Source: Leptospirales bacterium
GTDB lineage: Bacteria > Spirochaetota > Leptospiria > Leptospirales > Leptonemataceae
Assembly (NCBI GenBank): GCA_014238825.1
Contig: JABAAI010000003.1
Coordinates: 1 to 23,522 of the forward strand
Direction of reading: 5' to 3'
Length of the DNA stretch: 23,522 bases
Shown: positions 6,516-15,059 of the stretch, in pieces
Position numbering within the stretch: the stretch's first letter is position 1
How the letters are laid out: the number at the start of each line of letters is the position of its first letter
The notes under the pieces: model-generated
The model's database searches: none
Told to the model about the DNA's origin: nothing
The model's input: the letters and a program-made list of their open reading frames with translations, nothing else
Program-made: the position numbers and the translations under genes

Positions 6516-8807
6516 CTATACAGTAGCTGGCCTTGACTGAGACATCCGCAAACTACAAGCATGTGAAGCCTCTACAAAAAGGCTAGCTTCCTCTACCCGC
6601 TCATGAGCTTTTTGGGCATCAAATTTTACTTCCGTATTTTCTAATGCTGAAAAAAGATAGGAAGCAAATTTACCACCGGCATACGGATCAAAGAAAAGTT
6701 TAGTATCGTAAAAGCGAGTTCTAAACTCATCAGCAATCAACTGAGGCTCATTAGCTATATCTAAGTAACTTGTTTTTACTAGCGAGCGGGCTGCGTCCAA
6801 CATCGTTTCAATCGAAAGTTCACCTGCTTTCAAAAAGTCCCCTTTTTCTAATAATAGCTGCGCATCAAATAACTTGCGCTCCACAGCAGCCAAATCCATA
6901 TCGAGTCGACTTACTACCTCGCCGGCACACTCTCCCACGCCCATATCTCCAATACTATATTCTCTTGGGTCTCCCCAATCACTATAATAATAACGTTCTT
7001 CTTCATAGCTTGGAATCTTAGCAAGGTCACTGAGCATTGACTTTACTTCTGCCTTACCTAGACGTGATACAAAATCGGTAAAGGATTCATTATTTTTACA
7101 TTCCTGTTTATAACGATTTGCAAGGCGATGTACCACTTTAGGTATATTTTTAGATGGAATTGCAATAACTGGTAAACCAAATGAAGACCCATTACCTTCC
7201 CATTGACCTCCCAAAACAACTTGAAAGTGAGGCACGGCATGCCCACCAATTTTACGGTTTACCCCATAAAAACCTATGTCAGCCACATGGTGCTGAGCAC
7301 AAGAGTTAAAACAACCGCTAATTTTAATATGCAATTTATTAATTACATCATCTAAAGTTAAATTTGCCAGTTCTCCTCTTTTGAAGCTTTTTCTTAATTC
7401 CATAGCCAAACCCCTCGAAGCAGATATTCCCAGCTTGCAGGTATCCGTACCAGGACAGGCAACTATATCCGTAATATGACTTGCCCCACTCTCTGCCAAA
7501 GAAAGGCTTTTTAGATCAGCATAAATTGCAGGTAAATCTACTTCTCGAACCCAACGCAAAACGATATTTTGTTCAATTGTAGTGCGCATGGTATTATTAA
7601 TATATTTATTACTCATTCTAGATAAATCTCGTAATTGAGTTGTTGTTATATCTCCCAAGGGAAGTTTAATTGTCACGATGCAGTAGCCAGATTGTTTTTG
7701 TGGTGCGGCGTTTTGCTTTTTCCATATCAAATAATCTTCATCATTTTCAGATAAAATCTCTTCATTCGTAACTGAAGCCAAGTCATTAAGCGGATATTCT
7801 TCATAATACGAAGGCAAATCTTTGAGATATTCGATCCACCTCTTATCTTCGGGCTGTTTTGCTCGCTCTTCTCGCACAAGGCATCTAAATTCATCTATAC
7901 CTACTTTTGCTACTAAGAATTTAACTCGAGCGCGAGCACGATTTTTTTTCTCTCCAAGACGAGAGAAAACCCGACATATAGCCTGTGTCATAGACAAAAG
8001 CTCCTCTTCTGGCACAAATTCTTCTAATAACTTGGCAGGATATGGCACAGCTCCAAGGCCACCACCTACATAAAATTCAAAGCCACGTTTTTCCTTACCA
8101 TTTATTAATTTAGTTTTAGCAATCAAGCCTAGGTCGTGAATATTCGTTAAACCACAAGCATTCTCCTTGCAAGCAGAAAAGGCTATTTTAAATTTACGAC
8201 CGAAATCCTGCACATCATGATGACCTAACAAGAATAACATCATGGCCTTAGCATAAGGTGTTATATCAAAAATTTCTTGCTTACAACATCCCGCCTTGGG
8301 ACAGGCAGTCACATTACGAACAGAATTACCACAAGCTTCTTGTGTAGTAATACCGACAGAGGCTAAACGACGCAAAATAGATGGTGTATCATCTATATGG
8401 ATAAAATGCAATTGAATATCTTGGCGTGTGGTAACATGGGCAATACCATCCGAATACTCTTCAGCTAAATCTGCTAGAACATCCGCTTGCTCTGTATTTA
8501 GACCGCCATAGGGAACTTTAATGCGAAGCATTCCGGGGGCATGCCATAGTGTATTTGGCCCTTTGGTCGCGATATTTTTATCTGGGTAATGTAGAATTTG
8601 TGTCTTTTGACCATCATAACGCTGGCCATTATCATAGCGTTGGCCATAGGCTCCTCTTCGTAGACGCGTTTCTGCAAATAACTTTTCCTCTAACTTGTTT
8701 TTCTTGCGAAGATTAAGAACTGTTTCAAAATCATCTATTCCGCTTGCCCAATCATTTGGCATTTTATCGAGCAGTTTCGCCTTCCAATATGGGTTGCTTG
8801 CTTTCAT
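6516..8807 (-). CDS. Siroheme/4Fe-4S sulfite or nitrite reductase with C-terminal helical domain
   Basis: This protein of the nitrite/sulfite reductase (HPB-type) family probably reduces sulfite to sulfide or nitrite to ammonia with six electrons. The 763 residues contain two homologous halves. The C-terminal half has the canonical siroheme-4Fe-4S ligands CPGTDTC (Cys451, Cys457) and GCFNSC (Cys499, Cys503). The N-terminal half has the ferredoxin-like domain (residues 75-140) and GNSVRNVTACPKAGCC (Cys169, 174, 175) with CKENAC (Cys213, 218), where classical CysI enzymes have no cluster. Residues 640-763 form a helical tail (KLFDAQLLLEKGDFLKAGEL...) resembling a HEPN-like domain. CysI-type and assimilatory nitrite reductase roles cannot be separated from sequence alone. 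GAGG at 8818-8821 lies 10 nt before the ATG. An unknown 193-residue gene follows, and the amidase gene lies 124 nt upstream. Confidence 0.93.
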   Translation of the reverse strand: MKASNPYWKAKLLDKMPNDWASGIDDFETVLNLRKKNKLEEKLFAETRLRRGAYGQRYDNGQRYDGQKTQILHYPDKNIATKGPNTLWHAPGMLRIKVPYGGLNTEQADVLADLAEEYSDGIAHVTTRQDIQLHFIHIDDTPSILRRLASVGITTQEACGNSVRNVTACPKAGCCKQEIFDITPYAKAMMLFLLGHHDVQDFGRKFKIAFSACKENACGLTNIHDLGLIAKTKLINGKEKRGFEFYVGGGLGAVPYPAKLLEEFVPEEELLSMTQAICRVFSRLGEKKNRARARVKFLVAKVGIDEFRCLVREERAKQPEDKRWIEYLKDLPSYYEEYPLNDLASVTNEEILSENDEDYLIWKKQNAAPQKQSGYCIVTIKLPLGDITTTQLRDLSRMSNKYINNTMRTTIEQNIVLRWVREVDLPAIYADLKSLSLAESGASHITDIVACPGTDTCKLGISASRGLAMELRKSFKRGELANLTLDDVINKLHIKISGCFNSCAQHHVADIGFYGVNRKIGGHAVPHFQVVLGGQWEGNGSSFGLPVIAIPSKNIPKVVHRLANRYKQECKNNESFTDFVSRLGKAEVKSMLSDLAKIPSYEEERYYYSDWGDPREYSIGDMGVGECAGEVVSRLDMDLAAVERKLFDAQLLLEKGDFLKAGELSIETMLDAARSLVKTSYLDIANEPQLIADEFRTRFYDTKLFFDPYAGGKFASYLFSALENTEVKFDAQKAHERVEEASLFVEASHACSLRMSQSRPATV

Positions 8808-8931
8808 TTTATTTATACCTCAAATCAAGTTTTTTTTCTTTATTCTTAGCCAATATTACTACGAATAATCCACGTTTTCTATTTTAATTAAAAACTGCAA
8901 GTGAAATTTAATAGAACTTTAGTAATTGAAA

Positions 8932-10452
8932 TCAATCAACAGACGATTTAAAGTAATCTCCATACTTTTCTAAATCCAGAGCCTCGCCTTTCGGAGTATA
9001 TCCATCGTCACTTTCATTTACTTTGGACTTAGAATCATCGAGGTATGTACCGTCTGGAAGAGCTTCTATTTTAAGACCTGCATAGAGTGAATAAATTCCA
9101 ACAGCAAGAGACTTAGCAACAGCATCCATTTCTCCTATTATAAGTTCTCGATCTCTTTTTCGATTAAGATAACCTATTTCAAGAAAAGCAACAATCGCAT
9201 TAACGTAAATTGGCAATGCGTATGAGCTAGCGAAAGGGAAGTGAATTTTGCCAATTTTTTTCTTTTCACGCATGGCTGGACGTAAAATACGAACTCCATG
9301 TTGCACAAAACGAAGTAGCTCATCCGTTGCATAATGATTATCACCTCCATAAAGTTTTGGTCCACCTTCCCTTCGCCACGATTCAGCTTGTGACCTTTCT
9401 CTATCCCAAAACTTCCCCTTTGCCTCAAAATCACGATATTTTAAGGCATAAGGACCTGCTTGATTGGGCCTATAATCTTTAGCCCAATTATCACTTTCTT
9501 TATAAGCCCATGAGACTAGGTTATGACGAATGCCACGAGCTGCATTAAAATTGACTTTATTACCTTTTTTATTAGAACGATAGCCGTGAAAATATCCCCA
9601 ACTATCAGCATTCATCAACTCAAATTGTTTCCAGCCTGCCTTCTTGTTGCTATCCAAAACCTTGCCATTCCAATAAGATTTTTTCCATTCTTTCATCTTC
9701 TCCTCTTTTAGCAATATACGCCTTACAAGATCATAGCTCCGAAAACCTGGTGCCAGAACACCTGCCATTCCCCCCTCATTACCCTTACCTGCAGGTGTCA
9801 TGTGAAGAGAGACAACTAAAGAAGGACGATGATGATTAATGAAGGAAAGACGCCCGTGGCGCAGCCTAGCTCTCTCATCTGGATAATCATAAAGTCTATA
9901 ATCATTATTAATGTGTATCTTATCTGCTTTTTCATAGCGATGATTCCAGCTATCTTTACGCGTTAATTTTGCTTTTAAAGTAATTCTCTCAAATTTATTT
10001 CCTTTATTTCCATTATTCGCTTTCGAAAATACTCGCAAAATATCTTCAAATCTTTGCCAACCCCAAAAACTCTGAGTTAAATCTAAGTAAGCCTTGACTT
10101 TTTTCCCTAGCTCAAGCATCACCAAATGCTCATGATAAGTATCTGCTTCCATACCTGTTAAATAATAAGATAAGTACTTACCTTTTACAGGATCCCAACG
10201 TTCATTTTTTACAATCTTACCGTCTTTTTGAAAGACATTGGCTCCTCCATGCCCAGGATCAATTATGAGATTATATTCTTTATTAAATTTAAAGTTCGTG
10301 ATAAAAAATAGCAAAGCAACTGACCCAAAGACTAAAATCAGGATAGTTCGTGAACTAGTTAAGCCCTTTATTCTATTATAAAGATCAATACAATCTTTAT
10401 AATAATCTTTATGTAGTTTAGATAATTTAGCTAGCATGGTTATCTTATGCAT
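8932..10452 (-). CDS. Membrane-anchored N-acetylmuramoyl-L-alanine amidase-like protein (amidase_3), expanded
   Basis: This is a probable zinc murein amidase acting in the periplasm. A basic N terminus is followed by one transmembrane helix (about residues 36-53, ILILVFGSVALLFFITNF), giving a membrane anchor rather than a cleaved signal. Amidase_3 landmarks are NLIIDPGHGG (His68), a possible Glu ligand in YHEHLVMLEL (Glu108), LVVSLHMTP (His217) and AFLEIGYLNRKRD (Glu425, the catalytic-glutamate position). The 506 residues are far longer than the roughly 180-residue catalytic core. The extra length lies between these landmarks as Trp-, Lys- and Tyr-rich inserts (about 120-200 and 250-400), so function is inferred from motifs only. 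An alternative start is Met6. Neither start has a clear ribosome binding site. The gene is divergent from the LeuT-like symporter gene and precedes the sulfite reductase gene on its strand. Confidence 0.82.
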   Translation of the reverse strand: MHKITMLAKLSKLHKDYYKDCIDLYNRIKGLTSSRTILILVFGSVALLFFITNFKFNKEYNLIIDPGHGGANVFQKDGKIVKNERWDPVKGKYLSYYLTGMEADTYHEHLVMLELGKKVKAYLDLTQSFWGWQRFEDILRVFSKANNGNKGNKFERITLKAKLTRKDSWNHRYEKADKIHINNDYRLYDYPDERARLRHGRLSFINHHRPSLVVSLHMTPAGKGNEGGMAGVLAPGFRSYDLVRRILLKEEKMKEWKKSYWNGKVLDSNKKAGWKQFELMNADSWGYFHGYRSNKKGNKVNFNAARGIRHNLVSWAYKESDNWAKDYRPNQAGPYALKYRDFEAKGKFWDRERSQAESWRREGGPKLYGGDNHYATDELLRFVQHGVRILRPAMREKKKIGKIHFPFASSYALPIYVNAIVAFLEIGYLNRKRDRELIIGEMDAVAKSLAVGIYSLYAGLKIEALPDGTYLDDSKSKVNESDDGYTPKGEALDLEKYGDYFKSSVD

Positions 10453-10572
10453 ACTGTATAAAAACTATAGTTAAAAAATCAATCATTTTTACACTCACCA
10501 AGGCAATTCCACTTGACAGATTATAAAAAGAAACATTCTTTATCATCCATCAACGCTGGATAACTGAAAAAA

Positions 10573-12174
10573 ATGACTACAGAAACTAAAGAGATTAAAA
10601 ACAAGAGAGGAAGCAAAGAATTTTGGGGTTCCAGAATTGGGGTAGTTTTTGCTGTAATGGGTAGTGCCATTGGCTTAGGTAATTTCCTACGCTTTCCTGG
10701 TATAGCTGCAAAATATGGCGGGGGCAGTTTTCTAATCCCTTATCTTGTCGCTTTGCTACTCTTAGGTCTACCAATAGCTTGGATAGAATGGTCCATAGGA
10801 CGTGAAGGCGGGAAACGTGGTTTTCATTCCTCAGCAGGTATTTTCCATGCCCTAGACAAAAATAAATACTCATCTTTTCTTGGTCTTATTGGCCTTTTAA
10901 TCCCTGTTGGTATTTTTATGTACTACGTTTTCATTGAAGCTTGGTGTCTTTATTATGCTTGGCAATATCTCATAGGAGGCCTTAACTTAGGAAATGATCC
11001 TAGCTCCTATAAGAGCTTTTTTGAATCATTCATTGGCTTCCAAGAAAATGGCATCCTATGGCAAGGAGGAGCTTCAGCAGCAGTCTATAGCGTATTGATT
11101 TGCTACGTGCTTAATTTCCTGATCATATATCGCGGTATCAACAAAGGTATCGAACGTTTTTCCCTCTACGCCATACCAGCACTATTTCTATGTAGTATTA
11201 TTATTTTAGTCCGTGTTTTAACACTAGGCACGCCCAACCCAGAAATACCAGAACAGAATGTCTTGAACGGTTTAGGTTTTATGTGGAATCCTAGCACCGC
11301 TACCAGAGGCTTTTGGCAATCCCTTGCTAACTCAGAGATGTGGCTTGCAGCAACAGGACAAATTTTCTTTTCTCTTTCTGTAGGCTTTGGAATTATAATA
11401 AACTATAGTAGCTATTTGCGTAAAAATGATGATATAATTCTTTCTGGAACGACTTCCGCCTCTGGTAATATATTTGCAGAGATTGCTCTGGGTGGCATGA
11501 TTACTGTGCCTGCTGCCTTTATTTTCCTAGGAGCCAGCGGGGTCAGTTCATCTACTTTTACCTTAGGTTTTATAACTCTACCGAATGTATTTGCCAATAT
11601 ACCTTTGGGGCAGTTCGTAGGCTTTTTATGGTTCTTTCTGCTCTTTATTGCTGCTATCACGAGCTCACTTTCTATGTTACAGCCTGCGATTGCTTTTTTC
11701 CAAGAAGGTCTCAATATAAGTCGTCGCTTCGCCCTAAGTCTGATTAGCTTAATTAGTGTTGGTGGTACCTCTTTTATCATGTTTTTTTCAAAGGATGCCA
11801 AAGCCCTAGATGTAATGGACTTTTGGATTGGAACCGCATTTATCTACATTATGGCCACAATTCTTGTCCTATTTTATGGCTGGAGAATTGGAATAAAGAA
11901 AGGCCTCAAAGAAATGCGTGAGGGATCTCTCCTACGTATTCCTGGATTTTTTGGCTTTATAATCAAATATGTTTCTCCACTCTATTTGTTAACAATATTT
12001 TTCTTTTGGATTTACGAAAAATTACCATATTATTGGGAGCAATTTAAAAATGATTCTACTACCCGCTATACAATGTTTTTAATACTTTCTCTCTTGGTTT
12101 TTTTCACTATAATGCTCATCCAAGCACAATTCCGTTGGAGCAACAAAAAAAATGACAGGAGCTTTGATTTATGA
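10573..12174 (+). CDS. LeuT-like sodium:amino-acid (neurotransmitter-type) symporter
   Basis: This inner-membrane Na+-coupled amino-acid importer belongs to the NSS/SNF family. The 533 residues align by eye along their length with Aquifex LeuT (519 residues, about 12 helices). The unwound TM1 site GSAIGLGNFLRFP is present, with Asn37 equivalent to LeuT Asn27, a sodium ligand. Other matches are MYYVFIEAW (Tyr118, LeuT Tyr108), GQIFFSLSVGFG in TM6 (Phe266, Ser267, Ser269, Phe272, LeuT Phe253/Thr254/Ser256/Phe259) and AAITSSLSMLQP in TM8 (the Thr-Ser sodium-2 site). LeuT Asn21 is Ser31 here and Thr254 is Ser267, both conservative. The pocket fits a small or aliphatic neutral amino acid, but the substrate is not proven. 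No clear Shine-Dalgarno sequence is visible. A 25-residue MetS-like gene overlaps its stop codon. Confidence 0.95.
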   Translation: MTTETKEIKNKRGSKEFWGSRIGVVFAVMGSAIGLGNFLRFPGIAAKYGGGSFLIPYLVALLLLGLPIAWIEWSIGREGGKRGFHSSAGIFHALDKNKYSSFLGLIGLLIPVGIFMYYVFIEAWCLYYAWQYLIGGLNLGNDPSSYKSFFESFIGFQENGILWQGGASAAVYSVLICYVLNFLIIYRGINKGIERFSLYAIPALFLCSIIILVRVLTLGTPNPEIPEQNVLNGLGFMWNPSTATRGFWQSLANSEMWLAATGQIFFSLSVGFGIIINYSSYLRKNDDIILSGTTSASGNIFAEIALGGMITVPAAFIFLGASGVSSSTFTLGFITLPNVFANIPLGQFVGFLWFFLLFIAAITSSLSMLQPAIAFFQEGLNISRRFALSLISLISVGGTSFIMFFSKDAKALDVMDFWIGTAFIYIMATILVLFYGWRIGIKKGLKEMREGSLLRIPGFFGFIIKYVSPLYLLTIFFFWIYEKLPYYWEQFKNDSTTRYTMFLILSLLVFFTIMLIQAQFRWSNKKNDRSFDL

Positions 12175-12248
12175 CACTCAGTGGATGGTTTATCATGATA
12201 CTTGCAGTCACTATGGTCACTAGTTTTTTAGCTGGAGCTTATATCTAA
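12171..12248 (+). CDS. MetS-like small subunit of the NSS transporter (25 residues)
   Basis: An ATG overlapping the symporter stop codon (ATGA) opens a 25-residue frame. It has short polar ends and one hydrophobic helix, GWFIMILAVTMVTSFLAGAY. Some bacterial NSS transporters are known to carry a tiny single-helix partner encoded just downstream (MetS of the Corynebacterium MetPS methionine/alanine importer). The size, the Met-rich helix, the position and the overlapping start all match that pattern. Translation would be coupled to the symporter gene. The call rests on composition and context, since the peptide is too short for secure homology by eye. Confidence 0.7.
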   Translation: MTLSGWFIMILAVTMVTSFLAGAYI

Positions 12249-12271
12249 GCTTCACAAGAAAAAAATAATTA

Positions 12272-12325
12272 CTTGCACAATAACTCCTAGTTAAGAAATT
12301 AGCTCGTGCAAGAACCAGCTAATTT
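12272..12325 (+). promoter_or_regulatory. Hairpin enclosing the acnA start codon, with a competing upstream pairing
   Basis: AAATTAGCT (12296-12304) is perfectly complementary to AGCTAATTT (12317-12325). The 12-nt loop between them (12305-12316) contains the GTG start codon of acnA. In addition, CTTGCAC (12272-12278) is complementary to GTGCAAG (12306-12312), which includes the start codon itself. The two pairings cannot form together. No Shine-Dalgarno sequence is present. This could modulate aconitase translation, but it has not been tested by comparison. Confidence 0.45.
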
Positions 12326-15026
12326 CCCCATAAAACATACAGTAGATAGAAAACTAAAATACTATCCTCTATCTTCTGTAAGCGAAAACTCCCTACTCTC
12401 TAAATTACCCTTTTCTATACGCATATTGTTAGAAGCTGCTATCCGTAATCAAGATAATTTTAGTGTTCTTCCTAAAGATATAGAATTATTACTTAATTGG
12501 AAAAATCCTGAAAGCCAAGGCAAAGAAATCGCCTTTAAACCAGGCCGTGTAGTCCTCCAAGATTTTACAGGTGTACCCGCTGTAGTAGATTTAGCCGCCT
12601 TGCGAAAGGCTATGGCAACTAATGGTGGTAATCCTAAGAAAATTAATCCACAAGTCCAGGTTGACCTAGTCATCGACCATAGCATTCAGGTAGATCATTT
12701 TGGTAATTCTGATGCCCTTAAAAAGAATATGCAACGTGAGTTCGAACGAAATCGTGAGCGCTATGAATTTCTAAAATGGGGTGAATCCGCCTTTGAAACC
12801 TTACGCATTATACCACCAGGTATAGGAATTGTACACCAAGTAAATTTGGAATACCTAGCACCACTAGTCCTCGAAAAAGATGGCCTTATTTTTCCTGATA
12901 CTTTGGTTGGAACAGATTCACATACAACTATGATCAATGGCTTGGGTGTCCTAGGCTGGGGAGTTGGAGGAATTGAAGCTGAAGCTGTAATGCTAGGTCA
13001 ACCACTTTATATTCCTATCCCAGAAGTTGTTGGTGTTCGTATAGACGGTAATCTAGCGGGAGGAACCACCGCCACAGATTTAGTTTTATTTATTACAGAG
13101 ATGCTAAGAAAAAGCGGAGTAGTTAGCAAATTTGTAGAATTCTATGGACCTGGTCTTTCTAATCTCAGTCTACCTGATAGGGCTACTCTATCAAATATGG
13201 CCCCCGAATATGGTGCCACCTGTGGCTATTTCCCTGTGGACGAAGAGACTCTCAATTATTTATTACAGACTGGTCGTCCTAAAAATTTAGTCAATCTTAT
13301 CAAGGAATATTATATTGCCCAAGGCCTTTTTCGGACATATAATGGAGCTGAGCCAGAATACTCCCGCACCTTGGAATTAAATTTAGAAAAAGTCCAACCT
13401 TCCGTTGCTGGTCCACGTCGTCCACAAGATCGTATTCCTCTCAAAGAACTTAAGCATTCTTGGAATAAAATTTTAAAAGCACCGATTAAGAATGGTGGTT
13501 ACGCCATTGAGACTCAAAACTTAGAAGCACAGGCAAAATTATCTTTAAAAAACTTAGAAAAAGGAGAACGAGAACTAAAGACCAGTGATAATAATAACAA
13601 TACAGAGATAGTCTTGAAACATGGCAGTATTGGCATCGCAGCAATCACATCTTGCACAAATACTTCTAATCCTGAGCTAATGCTTTGTGCTGGCCTCCTA
13701 GCCAAAAAAGCCGTGCTTAGAGGACTTTCTGTAAGTCCTCATGTTAAAACCAGTCTAGCTCCGGGATCACGTGTAGTAAATGATTATTTAGAAAAATCTA
13801 ATTTAATAAAACCACTGGAAGAACTAGGATTTTATACTGTAGGCTATGGATGTACCACTTGTATTGGAAACTCTGGACCCTTAGCAGTTGATATGGTCTC
13901 TGCTGCTCAAAAAAAAGGACTTATCCTTGCATCTGTTCTTAGTGGTAACCGTAACTTTGAAGGCAGAATTTCACCTCATATAAAAGCCAACTTCCTAGCT
14001 AGTCCCCCTTTAGTTGTCGCCTATGCTATCGCTGGTAATATAAACGCTAATTTAAATGAGGAACCATTAGGACAAGATAAAGAAAATAAAAACGTTTATC
14101 TAAAGGATATTTGGCCTAGCCAAGAAGAATTAAGCGCCTCTCTCAAAGATAATATTAACCCAGAGATGTACCGCAAACGTTATCAAAAACTAACAGTAAG
14201 TGACAGTCCATGGAATAATATCACAAGTAAGAAAGGCGAAGTATATCAATGGGACGAAGACTCTAGTTACATTCAAGAGCCAAATTTCTTTGAAAACATG
14301 CCTCTGTCTATTGATCCAATAACAGAAATACATAATGCTCGCTGTTTGGTAAAGCTAGGTGATTCTGTAACAACAGATCACATAAGTCCTGCTGGAGCTA
14401 TACCAGAAGACATGCCAGCAGGTCAGTATCTGCTTTCAAAGGGAATTGAAAGCAAAGAATTTAACTCTTTTGGCTCACGCCGTGGTAATGATCAAGTAAT
14501 GACGCGTGGTACTTTTGGAAATATCCGCCTTCGAAATCAACTCGTTCCAGAAACCGAAGGGGGCTGGACGTGTCACTATCCAAGCGAAAAAAAAATGCCA
14601 ATCTATAACGCAAGCCTTGTCTATAAAAAAGAGAATGTCCCCTTAATCATTTTAGCCGGGAGTGAATATGGCACTGGTTCTTCACGAGACTGGGCGGCAA
14701 AGGGAACCCTTACCCTAGGTTGTAAAGCTGTCATTGCTCGTAGTTATGAGCGCATCCATCGCTCTAATCTGATTGGAATGGGTATCTTAGCGCTCCAATT
14801 CAAAGAAGGTCAAAGCCATGAAAGCCTAGGACTTACGGGAAAAGAAATATATACAATTCATGGACTAAATGATAATATTAAAGTTGGAAGCGAATTAAAA
14901 GTAAATGCCGATGATAAAACCTTCCAAGTGCTATGCCGTCTTGACACTCCTATAGAAATCGAATATTATAAGAATGGTGGTATTTTACGAACTGTATTAC
15001 GTAATTTCCTCAAAAAGAATAGTTAG
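12306..15026 (+). CDS. acnA: Aconitate hydratase A
   Basis: This 4Fe-4S enzyme interconverts citrate and isocitrate in the TCA cycle. The 906 residues match the AcnA/IRP1-type length. Signatures in order are QDFTGVPAVVDLAALR (85-100), DTLVGTDSHTTMINGLGVLGWGVGG (from 198), SPLP-region equivalents, AAITSCTNTSNP with Cys450, GYGCTTCIGNSGPL with Cys516 and Cys519 (the three cluster ligands) and SGNRNFEGR. The swivel domain follows with GDSVTTDHISPAGAI, GSRRGND and GSEYGTGSSRDWAAKG. A short Asn-rich insert (DNNNN, near 428-432) sits in the linker before the cluster region. The GTG start is forced: an in-frame TAG lies two codons upstream, no ATG occurs for about 100 codons, and homology to AcnA begins by residue 11. 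neuB follows after 33 nt. Confidence 0.97.
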   Translation: MQEPANFPIKHTVDRKLKYYPLSSVSENSLLSKLPFSIRILLEAAIRNQDNFSVLPKDIELLLNWKNPESQGKEIAFKPGRVVLQDFTGVPAVVDLAALRKAMATNGGNPKKINPQVQVDLVIDHSIQVDHFGNSDALKKNMQREFERNRERYEFLKWGESAFETLRIIPPGIGIVHQVNLEYLAPLVLEKDGLIFPDTLVGTDSHTTMINGLGVLGWGVGGIEAEAVMLGQPLYIPIPEVVGVRIDGNLAGGTTATDLVLFITEMLRKSGVVSKFVEFYGPGLSNLSLPDRATLSNMAPEYGATCGYFPVDEETLNYLLQTGRPKNLVNLIKEYYIAQGLFRTYNGAEPEYSRTLELNLEKVQPSVAGPRRPQDRIPLKELKHSWNKILKAPIKNGGYAIETQNLEAQAKLSLKNLEKGERELKTSDNNNNTEIVLKHGSIGIAAITSCTNTSNPELMLCAGLLAKKAVLRGLSVSPHVKTSLAPGSRVVNDYLEKSNLIKPLEELGFYTVGYGCTTCIGNSGPLAVDMVSAAQKKGLILASVLSGNRNFEGRISPHIKANFLASPPLVVAYAIAGNINANLNEEPLGQDKENKNVYLKDIWPSQEELSASLKDNINPEMYRKRYQKLTVSDSPWNNITSKKGEVYQWDEDSSYIQEPNFFENMPLSIDPITEIHNARCLVKLGDSVTTDHISPAGAIPEDMPAGQYLLSKGIESKEFNSFGSRRGNDQVMTRGTFGNIRLRNQLVPETEGGWTCHYPSEKKMPIYNASLVYKKENVPLIILAGSEYGTGSSRDWAAKGTLTLGCKAVIARSYERIHRSNLIGMGILALQFKEGQSHESLGLTGKEIYTIHGLNDNIKVGSELKVNADDKTFQVLCRLDTPIEIEYYKNGGILRTVLRNFLKKNS

Positions 15027-15059
15027 TCCGTTTATTTATAAGCTTGCTATATAACGAAT

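Noticed and set aside
10513..10546. Sigma-70 promoter for the symporter gene
   Set aside because: TTGACA is present at 10513-10518, but no acceptable -10 occurs at 16-18 nt. The nearest TATCAT is 22 nt away.
11412..11801. Long antisense open frame inside the symporter gene, and similar ones inside acnA, nrdJ and the sulfite reductase gene
   Set aside because: These are shadows of strongly conserved genes on the other strand, without start signals or family motifs.
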